A DNA stretch of 64,000 bases from Elmis aenea (lineage: Eukaryota > Arthropoda > Insecta > Coleoptera > Elmidae): NCBI GenBank assembly GCA_947652605.1, contig OX393577.1, positions 62,830,108 to 62,894,107 of the forward strand, in the 5' to 3' direction. This document shows, one piece after another, positions 12,077-23,300 of the stretch. A program made the translations under genes and the position numbers. The first letter of the stretch is position 1. Every line of letters starts with the position of its first letter. The notes beneath the pieces were generated by a model, which was not told the origin of the DNA, made no database searches, and was given only the letters and a program-made list of their open reading frames with translations.

Positions 12077-12402
12077 CAGGGTGTCCCAGTAACACTTCTC
12101 TGTGACTTCTTTATATCAACAAATAAAGCTTTAGATCAGTGGTTCTTTAACTTTTACCCTTAGTACCCTTTCAATAATTAAAGGACCGCAATAAATTGTT
12201 TTGTAGATAATATTTTAGTCTGGAAAATAAATTTTAAAGATTTTCGAACACTATGCAAAAGCTTGGGGAAACCTTCAAAAAATTCAGGGACCCCCCAGGG
12301 GTACGCGGACCACACTTTGAGAAACAGTGCTATAGATGATCAAAATATGTCATTAAAAAGCTTTTCAAATTTGATATTATGTAAATTATATGATGTAATA
12401 TA
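12077..12402 (+). repeat. CAGGGTGTCCCAG-end element, interrupted
   Basis: A TA-preceded CAGGGTGTCCCAGTAACAC terminus starts at 12077. The body is interrupted by the hAT MITE at 12137-12329. It abuts the R2 terminus at 12403. The other end of this element is not identifiable. Confidence 0.55.
12129..12337. mobile_element. hAT-type MITE with 8-bp target duplication
   Basis: Element body 12137-12329 (193 bp). The ends CAGTGGTTCTTTAACTTT and, reverse complement, CACTGTTTCTCAAAGTGTGG are imperfect TIRs of the widespread hAT form. The flanks CTTTAGAT (12129-12136) and CTATAGAT (12330-12337) match in 7 of 8 positions, as expected for hAT. No coding sequence. Confidence 0.75.
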
Positions 12403-12750
12403 CAGGGTGTTTGAAATTCGAGTTTAAGCATGGGAATCTCGCTTATTATAATAGCTAGAGTATAGGTTTAAATTTGGCAAAGTTGCTGAATTCAGGGTTA
12501 ATTACTAATATGAAGAAACATTGAAATATGAAACGGTATCTAAAAAAATAAAAAATAAAAACGGAAAATACGATTTTTGAAAGTCGTCTACAACTCCTTT
12601 GGAGTATAGTATAGTTCCAATGTGTAAAAACATTGCCCAAGCAACTTTTTAGGCCGAATCGGATAGTAATTACTAATTTTTTCTATGCGATTCGTTTTTG
12701 TTTGACGACAATCAACTGTACTTTTTCTTATGGGCGCAATTTATGCAATT
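12403..12750 (+). repeat. CAGGGTG-end repeat, family R2, copy 2
   Basis: Second copy of the sequence at 9777-10131, beginning CAGGGTGTTTGAAATTCGAG and ending around CTTATGGGCGCAATTTATG. It is followed at once by an R3 copy. Confidence 0.75.
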
Positions 12751-12754
12751 TATG

Positions 12755-13083
12755 CAGAGTGTTTCTTAAATATTGCGAAAAAAATCGGGAGGTGATTCCT
12801 TATCAAAAATTAAGAGGGGCCTTTCATATAATTTTTTTAGGCGTCTCCTTTCGAAGTTACACCACCCTAAAGGGAAGCGGTAAAATTAGGTTTTAATTTT
12901 ATTTTTAAATTTGGATAAATGTAGAAGTGATATTTGGTAGATGTTATTATATACGTTTTAAAGGCTTTTCCATGGTAACATTTTCAATTATCTCCCACCT
13001 TCACAGGGGGCTGAAAAGTACGACCCCTGTTGGTTTCTTAATCAGAACTGTTTGGTGGGTTGAAATTTCGCAATTTAAAGACT
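12755..13083 (+). repeat. CAGGGTGTTTCTT-end repeat, family R3, copy 1
   Basis: Most complete plus-strand copy of a family also at 30818-31012, 41085-41410 (minus) and 62210-62336. Shared landmarks are CGGGAGGTGATT, CGTCTCCTTT, AGTTACACC, GCGGTAAAATTAGG and CTCCCACCTTCACAGGGGGC followed by CCCCTGTTGG. It probably derives from a Tc1/mariner-like TIR element. The 87-codon frame at 12633-12896 crosses the R2/R3 junction and is chance. Confidence 0.8.
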
Positions 13084-13084
13084 T

Positions 13085-15260
13085 TTTGAAAACTTAAAAT
13101 ATTTAGAAACTTTTTTTTATTCTGTAGTTTTTCTCGTTAAGACCTACAGTTTTTGAGTAAAAATTTAATAAAATAAATATTCGGGAATTCTTTAAGGAAA
13201 AGAATTTCTGGGTGATTTGTTTATGATTTTGTTCATTATTTGTACACAATATTTGAACATTAATAGTCCATTGAAGAGGATATTAATTTTTACTACTTTT
13301 TGCCGATTCATAATTTTTCAAAAGGCAACTTTGATTGATCTGATGTTTGCGTATATCATAAAAAGTTTCTTTCAGGAGAAAATCTAATTACGTATCGTCT
13401 AACAGTGAAAGTCAAGGATATTGTTTTGCCAATGAGTTCTTCAATAACTTTATTTTTATTTAAATTTAATTTATACTTTCGTTTAACACATCTACATTTA
13501 GTTTTATAGGTAAGAAATTGTCAAAGACTGATTCATTTTTACTGATTTTTATTATTTTTAGTTCCATATTTTTCTACAAGCAATTTTGATTGATATACTG
13601 TTTGGTCTTTCAATAAAAAAAGTTTGTCGCAATACATCATAATATGATAGGAAACTTCAAGATCTTTCACATGATTATCTTAAAATTTAGGGTATCATTC
13701 AAAAGTTTAAAAAAGCAGCTGAAAAATAAAATTTTAAAATCAAGTTTATCAAAAACAATTGCACATTTCTAAAATCTAGTGCCATATTTAAAAAGGACTT
13801 GCAACGTTTTATAGTTTTTATAACAACATCAAAGCTCTATCTCTTAAAATAAAAAATTTACATAGCTGTATCTTGCTTACGGCGGTAAATTCGAGATTTG
13901 GTTTTAATAATTATACCTATGCATGCGTTTCGGGCAATCGACAGTCTGATGGTAATAAAACAAAAACTTACCGCTGAAGTGAACGAGTATCACCTGTGGC
14001 TAGAGACAAGTTTATCCTGGTCGGACAGTTGGGACAAGGGCGAGGAGCACGAGCCATCCATCATTCCGAAGGAACTCGCTATCCACTGCGGCGACCTGCA
14101 CACAGACAGAACAGCCATCATCGAAACCTCTTGAACCTGGGGAACTCTTGTATTTGTAGTTGTTGGTGAGATGTGCATGTTTGTCTGTATGCAGATCGCG
14201 CAGTTCGAGTGAGAATTGTTAGTTGGCCAAAAACTATGCGCCGTTGTCTGTAATGTGTTTTATTTTTCTGTGTCCCATGAAATATATTTTTATATTTTCT
14301 GTGTAATGTCGTGCGCTCTCCTCTTCTACACAATTTAACTATCAAAACATGCATCATCGTGTTCTTTTTGTGTCCAGTGCCATATTTCTGTGTGTTCGGC
14401 ATGTCTGCCCACATCTATGTATGAATAAGTCTGTGTATCAAGATTCTTCTGTGGCAATGTGACTAAGCGCATTACTGAGTGGGTTCTGCGTCTGGCTGTT
14501 AGCAAAATGCGTGTGTTGTTAAATCGGATTCGCATTTTGTGCATGTTTAGTAAATCTTCGGCATTACTGTTAGTAAGTGTGGGGTATCCATTTGTGTTTC
14601 AGTTTCAATACTCCCAATGTTTCGTGAATTATAACACTAAATAATATTAGCTACAAGCGTTTTTGCAAACTCTGAATAATACGTGCTTAATTAGAGGCAA
14701 CATACTGTTAGTGCGAAGGTAATTGAGTACTTCTTCTTTGAAATCTTCGACAAACGAAGAACGCTAATTATCAAGTTCGTGTAATACCTACCGTCATATG
14801 TTTCTGTAAACGATAACTTTGTTCTCAAAGAGTAATTGTGCTATATGTGGTAAGACTATACTACTACAGCTAAAAGCGCTCAATTCAGAATCAACAACAA
14901 ACTTATAACTATTGTCGTCTAACAAAGAGTTATAAACGACTTTTTTTAAAAGGTGCTCCGCAGTCAAGAATAAATAAACTTCACACAATAATGTTAACGG
15001 ATATATTGTGTACTATTCACGTAAGTTTGAGTAACTGCTCTTGACGTAAACTTTATTCTACCACCGACGCAAGTGTTGCGTATTTTATTATCTCAAATTC
15101 AAACCAATCTTTAAAATGTTACCAATACAACCTTATAGTTAGTCTGTACTCTGTAATGATGCAAGGCAAATATGTCATACAGGACATTTGAAACGGCCTA
15201 AATTCAAGGACGAAATGATATTGAATTAAAAATTAAATTGTTAATATCTAAATTATTAAT
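13085..15260. other. No recognised gene; GC-richer block 13880-14560
   Basis: 13085-13870 is AT-rich and featureless. 13880-14560 has higher GC and open frames on both strands: 78 codons at 13898-14134 (+), and 98 and 69 codons on the minus strand. None shows a family motif. It could be an exon, UTR or non-coding transcript of a host gene, but nothing in the sequence decides this. 14650-15260 is AT-rich. Confidence 0.35.
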
Positions 15261-15261
15261 A

Positions 15262-16161
15262 TCTGGAACATTCAAATATGGAATATTCAAGTCTGGAAAA
15301 TGCACCGATAGAATCATTCAAATCTTGAATCCTTCAACGCTGGAATCATGCAACGATGGAGCCACGCAACACGGCAATCGTTCATCGCTGAAACGCTCAA
15401 ATCTGGAATCCTGAAATTAAGAATTTTTGCTGCCCTCTATATTACAACAGCCAAGTATAATATAATTACAGAACACTTCGTTTAATATTTTGTACTAAAT
15501 ATTGTACAGTGGATGATAAAAACATCTTGTTAATGTATCTCAAGGGCAACGAATTTGGGCAAAGTTGCATAATTATAATGCTTAGTCAATTCCAAAGAAA
15601 AAGTAACTTACAAAAAGAATAAAAAAATTGTGACGAGGCACGTTCAAATTATTTTTGAATGAACAACTACTCAAGTGATAAACTAATTTTTAGCTAACAA
15701 TTATCATTAAAACTGAAAACTAAATGAAAATGATAAATATATTTTTGACACGGTCCAAATATCATTTCAATTTAAAAGTTTAAGCAGTTGTTTTGCTACG
15801 TTATTTTATCTCAATGAATAGGTGCTAGACACACATTTTGAAATTTCTTTTTCATATCGACTAAGCATTATAATTATGCAACTTTGCCCAAATTTGTAGC
15901 CCTAGACTTACCATTAACCCGATGATTTTATCTTCCACTGTATAATATTTAAAACAAAATATAAAACGAAGTGTTCTGTAATTATATTATACTTAGGCAG
16001 TTGTATAATTCTTAATTTCTGGATTCCAGATTTGAGCGTTCCAGCGATGAACGATTCCGGTGTTGCATGGTACCATCGTTGCATGATTCCTGCGTTGAGT
16101 GATTCCAACGTTGGACGGTGCATTTTCCAGATTTGAATGTTCCAACTTTTCATGCAGCTCC
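15262..16161. mobile_element. Foldback element of 16-bp-unit family, locus 1
   Basis: Left arm 15262-15504 and right arm 15943-16161 are reverse complements. They contain about ten degenerate 15-16-bp units (GGAATCATGCAACGAT, GGAACGCTCAAATCT and similar), then AATTAAGAATT and ATATAATTACAGAACACTTCG towards the centre. The right arm lacks one unit relative to the left and carries the terminus TTTTCATGCAGCTCC. The arms meet directly at a TA where a Tc1-like MITE (15507-15940) sits, so the original element had practically no loop. No coding capacity. Confidence 0.85.
15507..15940. mobile_element. Tc1/mariner-like MITE at apex of foldback
   Basis: A 434-bp element with ends CAGTGGATGATAAAAACATC and the complement of CAGTGGAAGATAAAATCATC. 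Inverted similarity continues for roughly 80 bp (GGGCAAAGTTGCATAATTAT in both arms). It is flanked by TA at 15505-15506 and 15941-15942. CAGTGG-plus-AAAA tips and a TA target are usual for Tc1-type elements. No open frame of note inside. Confidence 0.8.
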
Positions 16162-16164
16162 AAA

Positions 16165-19100
16165 TTATTGTACGAATAAAAAAGCTGTTTATAATATCAA
16201 TGATTAATTTAAAGGAATTAATTGTGTTTTAATAAATTGTTTTATAGTAGGAGTGCAATATAAACTAACAGATTTTTTTAAAGTTTAGCTTTCATGAATT
16301 AACATACGAAATTCCTCCTAACTACAGAATTTTGTATCGATAAAAACATTAAATATTATTACCTTTCATCATATATACATAAATACGTATACTGCGCATT
16401 CCGTCTCTACACAATGAGTGATGACTGAAACCGACAGAGTGAGATAAAAATAGACTTGTCTCTTTCTATGGTGTACTTAGAAAATTGGAAATAATCATAG
16501 AAAATCAAATAAAACTAGGATTATTAAGAAACCCCGCATGAAAATTGTTGATGTTTTGCAAATAATTACGCAAATTGTTTGGTTTCAACATGGATTTCTA
16601 CAAATTAGCTTCTGTTTGTGCTCTAAGGAGGGCGAAATTTACAGTTGTACGCCAATTGCATGTGAGCGCGTTGTCAAATAAACCAACGGTAATGACTCTC
16701 GCACAGTTGGACAACTGATAATTGCATGTCAGTGCCCAGCCTACGAGAATAAAAAAGGTGCAAAGTTATCCACGTTAACGGTTAGGTATGTTAAGGAGGT
16801 GAAATTTTTACAAATAAAATTCGAATACCGTGAAAACACAGAAGTCGAGTCTTTTAAAGTCTACTACAAAGCGTATTAACAAAAAGTATTTAAAAAGAAC
16901 AGAACCAACGAAAACACGTCTGTGTGTATAATAACAGCACACTAAATCGCAAAAACAAAGAGTAAATACGCGGCCACGCCTTTACGCTCAGTTTACACAA
17001 GACCTCCCGTTTGCTTTAATTTAATATAAACCAAATTTTAAAAGCTTCACTTAGTAGTCAAGTCAACAATCGTTTTATACCTTTTTTCGAAGCTGCAAGC
17101 TTTATTTAATAAAACAACCGCCGCGCCAGTAACCAAAACTTTGTTTAACCCGCAAAACTCTCTGCCAATTCAGAAATTACGTCTTATTGTCTGGGGTGTA
17201 TACAACTAATGCAGACAATGCAATAATTTCGGTCAGCGCAAAATGCAATTAGCCGATATCTTTGTGACACGAAGCATATTCGAGCATGTTTTATTAATAA
17301 TTGCTCATCCGAAATTCCCAGAGCGAGTAATCTAGCAACGTGCGAATTCTGTTTATGCAAATCATGGCGTCAAAGTGACAATTACGAAGAATGTAATACG
17401 TGCCAGTGTTAAATACAATATCAACAACAAACAGCGTTATTATACAAACAGGATTATTATTTAATAAACAAAAATTGAGCTACAATGTTAACGCAATAAA
17501 AATTTTACAAGCAAAATTTGTTAACGTGTAAATTAAACGTTTGCTAAGAAGGTCATAGTTGATGAATTGTTGGATTATTTAAGCGATTCATTTATTAGAA
17601 AAAGAGGCTATACAAAAAATAAACCTTTAATCTCAAAACTGTAGACTGATTTTTTTTGTGACGCTGTATACTAATTTTAAGCTATCGAAACCTCAGTTTT
17701 TTCTATTAAAAACTTAGTTCAAAATCGCTTATTAACACAAATAAGTGTATTGAAAAATCGGGTCTTATTATAACATAGCATTTCTACAAGAGATTATCCG
17801 TAATAAAGAGACTTTCTATTAAACTTCTTTATGTTAGCTCAAAGTACCTTTCAATGTCAAAATCAACAAGTGTTATTGTTTACTAATACAAGCGGTAAAA
17901 ATTTCAGCCGATAAGTTCTGAAAGTCAAAACTTTCATGCAATTTTTTGTCTATGAAACAAATATTAAAACAACACGATCATATCTCTTCAACGTTGATTA
18001 AGATTTAATGTGCGATAACCACTTGCTAACCGAATAAACGAAAACAAGCGAAGAATTTCGACTGAATGAAAAGAAACAACCCCGGGAGTTCATTAGTATT
18101 CGAATCAAGCCCCGATGTACCCCAAAAGGCTTCTACTTGAAAGAAAACCAATGCAATTCATTACTCGTTAAAAGCAACTATTCCAGTTTGAAAAAGAAAC
18201 TGCGCATCGCGAGTGATATATCAAATTCTTGACCAGTACTAAAAGTATTTATCATCTTTTTATCCAGTGATGGAAGGGCTCGGACTGTGGTCGTAAATCT
18301 CGAGAAGTTTAGGGTATAAGAAGGGCTGAGAGGAAAATGATTACGCATAAAGGAAGTTTGATGTCGATTACATCTAGTGGGTTAAGGATTCATATTTATG
18401 TTCGTAACGTCGACATTCGGGGATGGCTGGGAAACCGACATTTTGATAAAGCCGAAGTCCAAGTTTATGGTATTTGGTTTGCCCATTCAATTGATAAGCA
18501 TACTGCATTTCAATTGGCTAATCCTAAGCTAAAAAGAAATTACCGCATAGATTTCATGTATCATTTATTTCAAGATATTTTGACTCAATTAAATCGTACA
18601 TCGAAAGTTATTTACGCAGTAAAATTGTCTAAAATTTGGATGCATTTAACCACGTTTTAACTAATCAAACGGTTTAACACAAGTTAAATGAACGATTACC
18701 ACAAAAAAACTAAACAAATTAAAAAATAACAGTAGTCGAATACAAACAGTTTTATCAAATCACAACCTAAAGAACTGGAAATCAGTTGAAACAAAAACTG
18801 TGTAATGGGGACTAGAGAAGACAGGAGAATTATCCTCCATTAAAATTTAACGGATTTTCCGAACACAAGCACGCTACATTTTAGGAATAATGAATGATGC
18901 GAATTAGAAGACAAATTACAACAAAAATAAAAGAATGTCACAGAAACAAAACGGAGACACTTCAGTGCTACTACTTTGAAACGAGATGATATTACATTTT
19001 TGTTGAATTTTTCCATACATTCTGCACGCTGTCTTGTGTTCTTCAGCAAGCAGTGGCGTAGGCAAGAGGGGATTAGGAGGGTTGCGTGTGAATTTTGTAC

Positions 19101-19278
19101 TGAAAAAATAATAAAAAAAGACGCTGATGACCTACAAAAGAGAAGGTCCTCGTCTTATTCGTCTTTGTGTTGAACCAAAGTAACGAAAAGTTGTCTTTAT
19201 TAACCCCAATCCATACCTCCATCCTGCCTAAGCCAGTGTTAGCAGTGAATACTTAAATTGACAAATAAATAATTCATA
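16165..19278. other. No recognised gene; one solo CAGCGTC end
   Basis: Mostly single-copy-looking AT-rich DNA. GACGCTGTATA near 17671 resembles the inward end of a CAGGGTG-type element, with no partner seen. The 107-codon frame at 18337-18660 and the frames at 18840-19173 have no recognisable domain. 17100-17420 is somewhat GC-richer. CAGTGGCGTAGGCAAG near 19052 resembles a hAT tip, but no second end was found. Confidence 0.35.
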
Positions 19279-19280
19279 AA

Positions 19281-19882
19281 CAGGGTGTTGTTTCCCATTA
19301 ACTTTGTGGGATAATTAGAAAGAAAACACGTAATTGGAAGTATGATTTATAGTCAGGTCATCCGATTAATTATGAACAAGCCTTAAGTCAAGCATGACAT
19401 TAGCCAACTAAGTTTAGTGAAAAAATATTTGAGGTGTATAAACAGAGTTTGTCGATGCATCTTTAGAGCTAATTTTCTCGAAAACGGCTACGTTTACAGC
19501 AAAAAACAAAGAGGGGCGATTTTTTCTCTCTTAAGTCGTACTTTCTTATGGACGAATGACATTTTCAATTTTATTCCAGAGAAAAAAAATTTGAAGATGG
19601 TAAGCGTATGACCTGACTATAAATCATACTTCCAATTACGTGTTTTCTTTCTAATTATCCCACAAAGTCAATGGGAAACCACTTAACATTTCGGCCAAGT
19701 TTGATAGCTCTAGCTTAAACGGTTAGGACGAAATCGATTTTTTGATTTTTTTTCTTGCAACTTTGGAGGTCTCTAACTTTGAAAGGAAGCATTTTCGGAT
19801 AACAAAATATTTGACAAATGGTCATCATTTTCACTCAGGAATATGCACCTACTTTTTGGCGGTGTATAATTGGGACACGCTG
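19281..19882. mobile_element. CAGGGTG-end element with inner 72-bp inverted repeat
   Basis: Outer ends are CAGGGTGTTG (19281) and the complement of CAGCGTGTCCC (ending 19882). Inside lies a near-perfect inverted repeat, 19290-19360 versus 19609-19680, including GGGATAATTAGAAAGAAAAC and GGAAGTATGATTTATAGTCA. The inner repeat is much better conserved than the outer tips. The left flank is AA, not TA, so the precise boundary is uncertain. The 64-codon frame in the loop is not recognised. Confidence 0.65.
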
Positions 19883-19884
19883 TA

Positions 19885-20795
19885 TTTATGTTTAAAGTAA
19901 TTTCGTTGTGATAAATTTTTGTGCTTTAGTAATATACATTCTCTGGTACTTAATTTCCCGAACAATTCTTTTGCTCATATTGCTACATAAATATATGCCA
20001 ACCCACGGCCCAGCAATATTTTATTTAACTCGTAGTACGTAAGGTAATATAAGCGGTTGCAAAGTCTGTTTGTGTCTCAGCTATCTAGTTTTAATTATCT
20101 CATAATTAAACCACATATTTCACCGGGATGAGTAAAGTTGCCGCACATTTGAATTTTCCTTCAGCTCTATTCTCTCCTCATACTCGATATAGTCTCTGAA
20201 GGTGTTTAATAGATTTTCGTAATCTCGTTCTCTTAGTGGCAGTAATTACTTGCTTGTACGTTTTAACTTTGATGTAATGGAGTCGCGTATCGCACTCCCC
20301 CCGTTCAATAATGTATGGTTGAATCGCTGATCGAAGATGAGTTGATGAATAAATTAGGATGGTATTTTTAGCCGGAGGTATTTTAAGTCGAACTGTCTGT
20401 TGTTAAACAGAAACTTTCCTGATGGAAATACACAGTTCATGTTATATTGGTTTATTTTTGGATTGTAGCGTCATAAAAACTATAAATTATGGAAAACCGC
20501 TTTATAATCTATCTATAGCCTATTTTCGAAACAATCCATTTCTACATATCGTTGAAATCTTTAATTTTTTTAATGACATTTACGATCCATTACTAATGAA
20601 CGATAAACTATGATTTGATGTCAGAGATACTCTTGCCCGGTGGTAACTAATCGCTTAAAATTGCCTAACTAAAGTTATTATTCGAAAAATAGATTTGGCA
20701 GGGGTGGTAATTTTCTTCTGCGGTCTAAATTAATTCACGGCCGTCCAAAAATGGTGCTTAAAAATGGTCATTTTTGCGATCGCGTTGCCTATGGA
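19885..20795. other. No gene or clear repeat
   Basis: AT-rich sequence with a slightly GC-richer part at 20150-20330. The frame at 20422-20613 is unremarkable. Confidence 0.4.
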
Positions 20796-20799
20796 ACTG

Positions 20800-21250
20800 T
20801 CTTACAGAAAATTCAAATTTTTTTATTTTTCGATGCGCGCGTCTTTTGCTATATAACTGTGCAAAATTTTTGAAATTTTGTTTGTTGGTTTGGTTTCCTC
20901 TAATAATATATTCCCATTATTTCTTAAAATTTTTAAGTCTGATAACAAGCTGTTTATATGTTTGGCACCAAAACTTTGGATCACATTTTGCTCAGAATCT
21001 CGCTGTATAAATTCACTGGTAACATAATTATCACGGTGCGTGGACTTGTTCCTTAAGTTTTGGCCTTAAATCGTGATCAAAATTTGTATGTTCTACCTAG
21101 TTACTGCTAGAACCCCACAGTTGTATTTCGTACGTCCATATTTTTTTAAATACAGTTTTACAAATTAGTATGTTGTAATCGATCTATAATGTATAATTGC
21201 TGCCAATAGTATTAATAAGCTTAGGTTTTTCTTAGTATTACATTTTAAAA
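20800..21250 (-). pseudogene. Jockey-clade reverse transcriptase C-terminal relic
   Basis: On the minus strand from about 21230 the text reads LICKTVFKKIWTYEIQLWGS, the block that appears as LLYKTIIKPVWMYGIELWG in the Jockey copy at 8041. After stops and a shift, YVTSEFIQRDSEQ and HINSLLSDLKILRNNGNILL follow; these correspond to the APWYVTNEhIHRDL region and the C-terminal tail of such LINEs. The active-site part is absent and at least three stops or shifts interrupt it. No poly-A or target duplication was identified, so the insertion is older than that at 7904. Confidence 0.65.
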
Positions 21251-21259
21251 AAATAATGC

Positions 21260-21880
21260 GATGCAATACAAATTAACTTTTAAATTTGGATGGCTATACG
21301 TTTTTGCTAAACCGAATCAAGTACTGTTAAACAGTTTTTTTTTTTAAACCTAACTTAGTTTATTCGTTTTTCTGTTTGGTTTGTTATTTTCCTGTGCAAA
21401 TTGCTCTTTCTTTTGTTTTTTATTTGCGTAATTTCTGTAATCGTCTTTCGTTGCTTGAGCTCCCGACATGCAAGGCTGTAATTCTGTTTGAAATGAGAAG
21501 TCGTTGACATATTTTTAATAGAATTCCGGTAATTGTATCTGCAGCTTTCTAAAGCACCTGAGCTTTGAGAAACTGTCCTCAAAAGCATTATGAATTTCTT
21601 GAATGGATCTAATAACGTGCATTTTCTTTTGGAAGTGTAGTGTTGTTAAAATTACATTTTTAATGACCACATAGTTTTGTTTGCCATTTTTTTTAACGTA
21701 TTTCTCATTTAAAGAATAAACTTAATTGAAATGAAGCGAGTCTTAAAGTTGTGTTCACAAAAAAGGTTATAGTAAAAAAAAATCGGAACAGCAAATTGCA
21801 CAAGATTTTTTAATCAAAGTATCTTGCTGAGTTAGTTGATCTTATATGGTAAAGGAAGAAGCTACTCTATTTTTTCTGTC
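21260..21880. other. No recognised gene
   Basis: Contains a 77-codon minus-strand frame (21355-21588) rich in Lys, Arg and Thr with no recognised motif. Otherwise AT-rich. Confidence 0.4.
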
Positions 21881-21883
21881 TAT

Positions 21884-22303
21884 AGGTTTGTTCCAACATG
21901 CCATTTAAAACCAACTCAAGTATAAATAGGTTGGTTTATTCGCATGCGTGAACTATGTACTAGTAAATGTATTGCCCAGTATTAGCCGTTGTTGGAACGT
22001 TTTTACGACTGGCTCAACTGTAAATGACATTTGCGTCTATTGGGTTCATAGAAATGTGCGCATCGCAAGAGTAAACACCTTAAGATCCAGTACTAAATGG
22101 GATTGGGAGGGCGATGTGTAGCTAACAGAGCTCACGTTAGTTATGAACAGCGCATGCGTGTAAAAATCCGAGCGACAGTTCTCCCCTTCGTTAATGGACT
22201 GTTTTGATCGTCCGCAAACCAGTCAATATATTAATTTGAAAGTTGATGGAACGAATTACTGACCGTCCGGTGAACGTTCAGAGACTGTTGTTGGAACAAA
22301 CCT
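21884..22303. mobile_element. AGGTTTGTTCC MITE, copy 2
   Basis: The same family as 4727-5208, here 420 bp and missing a stretch near the right end. Ends are AGGTTTGTTCCAACA and TGTTGGAACAAACCT, the best-preserved TIR pair of the three copies. The flanking triplets TAT and TAC match in two of three positions. The internal ATGGGATTGGGAGGGCGATG and AACAGCGCATGCGTGTAAAA are identical to copy 1. Confidence 0.75.
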
Positions 22304-22306
22304 TAC

Positions 22307-23046
22307 TTCTGCACTAATTGGGTTGCGAAGGATATACAGACGCTTGACTAATTTTGAACTACTTAGTGAAAACTTGCCCAGTTAAGGAATGTTGTGTTGA
22401 TTATGTTGCCGGAAAATTAAATTGGTGAATCGGAGTAAATGTCCTAATTAATGTTTATCCGATTTGAAAAAAATTACGAATGATTTTTTCTATAGTCATG
22501 GTCATATTTCTAGAACTTGCGAGCTGCAAATGTTTTCTGGACAAATAGAAGTTTCGTGAATATCAGCATCAGGAATGTCTTGTCAGTCACATGAACACCC
22601 GATGGGATATCGCTTATTCCTTTTTTGATAAATTACAAGCCACCCACGAAACTTCTAAGAATATCATACATCAGACGGCAAATTTGATGTGTGTAATCTT
22701 ACAATCCTTCACCGTGAGAGTACAGTCGTCGCCCGTGTTATTTTACAAATGCGTAAGGTCGAGCACACATCTGTTGAAAACGTTATTTTCGACAGTTGAT
22801 GGATTTGATGTTGTTGTGGCTCATAAAATTGGTAGCTAACTGCAATTTTTGGTTGTGAATCATAATACAGAAATAGTTCTCCGTGATAACTTAAAAGCAC
22901 TTTGTGAAATTTAAAAACGGCTTTGTAGTAATTTCGTTTATAATTTAACCTTTGATTACTGTTATTTAATAAAAGTTATTAACTTGAACTGTATGGGTTC
23001 AACATACGCTTAGAATGTTTTTTTTTTTTTAATTTATATAATTGTA
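22307..23046. other. No recognised gene
   Basis: An 82-codon plus-strand frame (22591-22839) has no family motif. A T run occurs near 23020. Nothing else seen. Confidence 0.4.
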
Positions 23047-23048
23047 TA

Positions 23049-23300
23049 CAGGGTGTCCCAGTTATCGTGAACAGCATGGAGATTTGGTAAACGGTAAGAG
23101 ATACAGACATGGTTAAATGAGTCAAAATAATATATGATTTAGGAGCAACTATTCTATGAAAAAAAAAACAGTTTTTGCGGTATTCATAAAAAACAATAAA
23201 TGACCTTTTCGATTTTTGCTTATAACTTGCTTATTTGAAATCATACTCAAAATTGTTTTCATCATTATTAGAACACTTTTTTGAGTAGATATAAAATTTG
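23049..23300 (+). repeat. Single CAGGGTGTCCCAG terminus
   Basis: After GTATA, CAGGGTGTCCCAGTTATCGT begins a body of the type seen inside such elements (AACGGTAAGAGATACAG, TTATAACTTGCTTATTTG). No inverted partner was found downstream, so the right boundary is arbitrary. Confidence 0.5.

Noticed and set aside
13898..14134. 78-codon frame in a GC-richer block as a host exon
   Set aside because: No conserved motif and competing frames on the other strand; kept only as a note on the block.
18337..18660. 107-codon plus-strand open frame
   Set aside because: No signal peptide, domain or family motif, no supporting splice or promoter context; length is reachable by chance in 64 kb.
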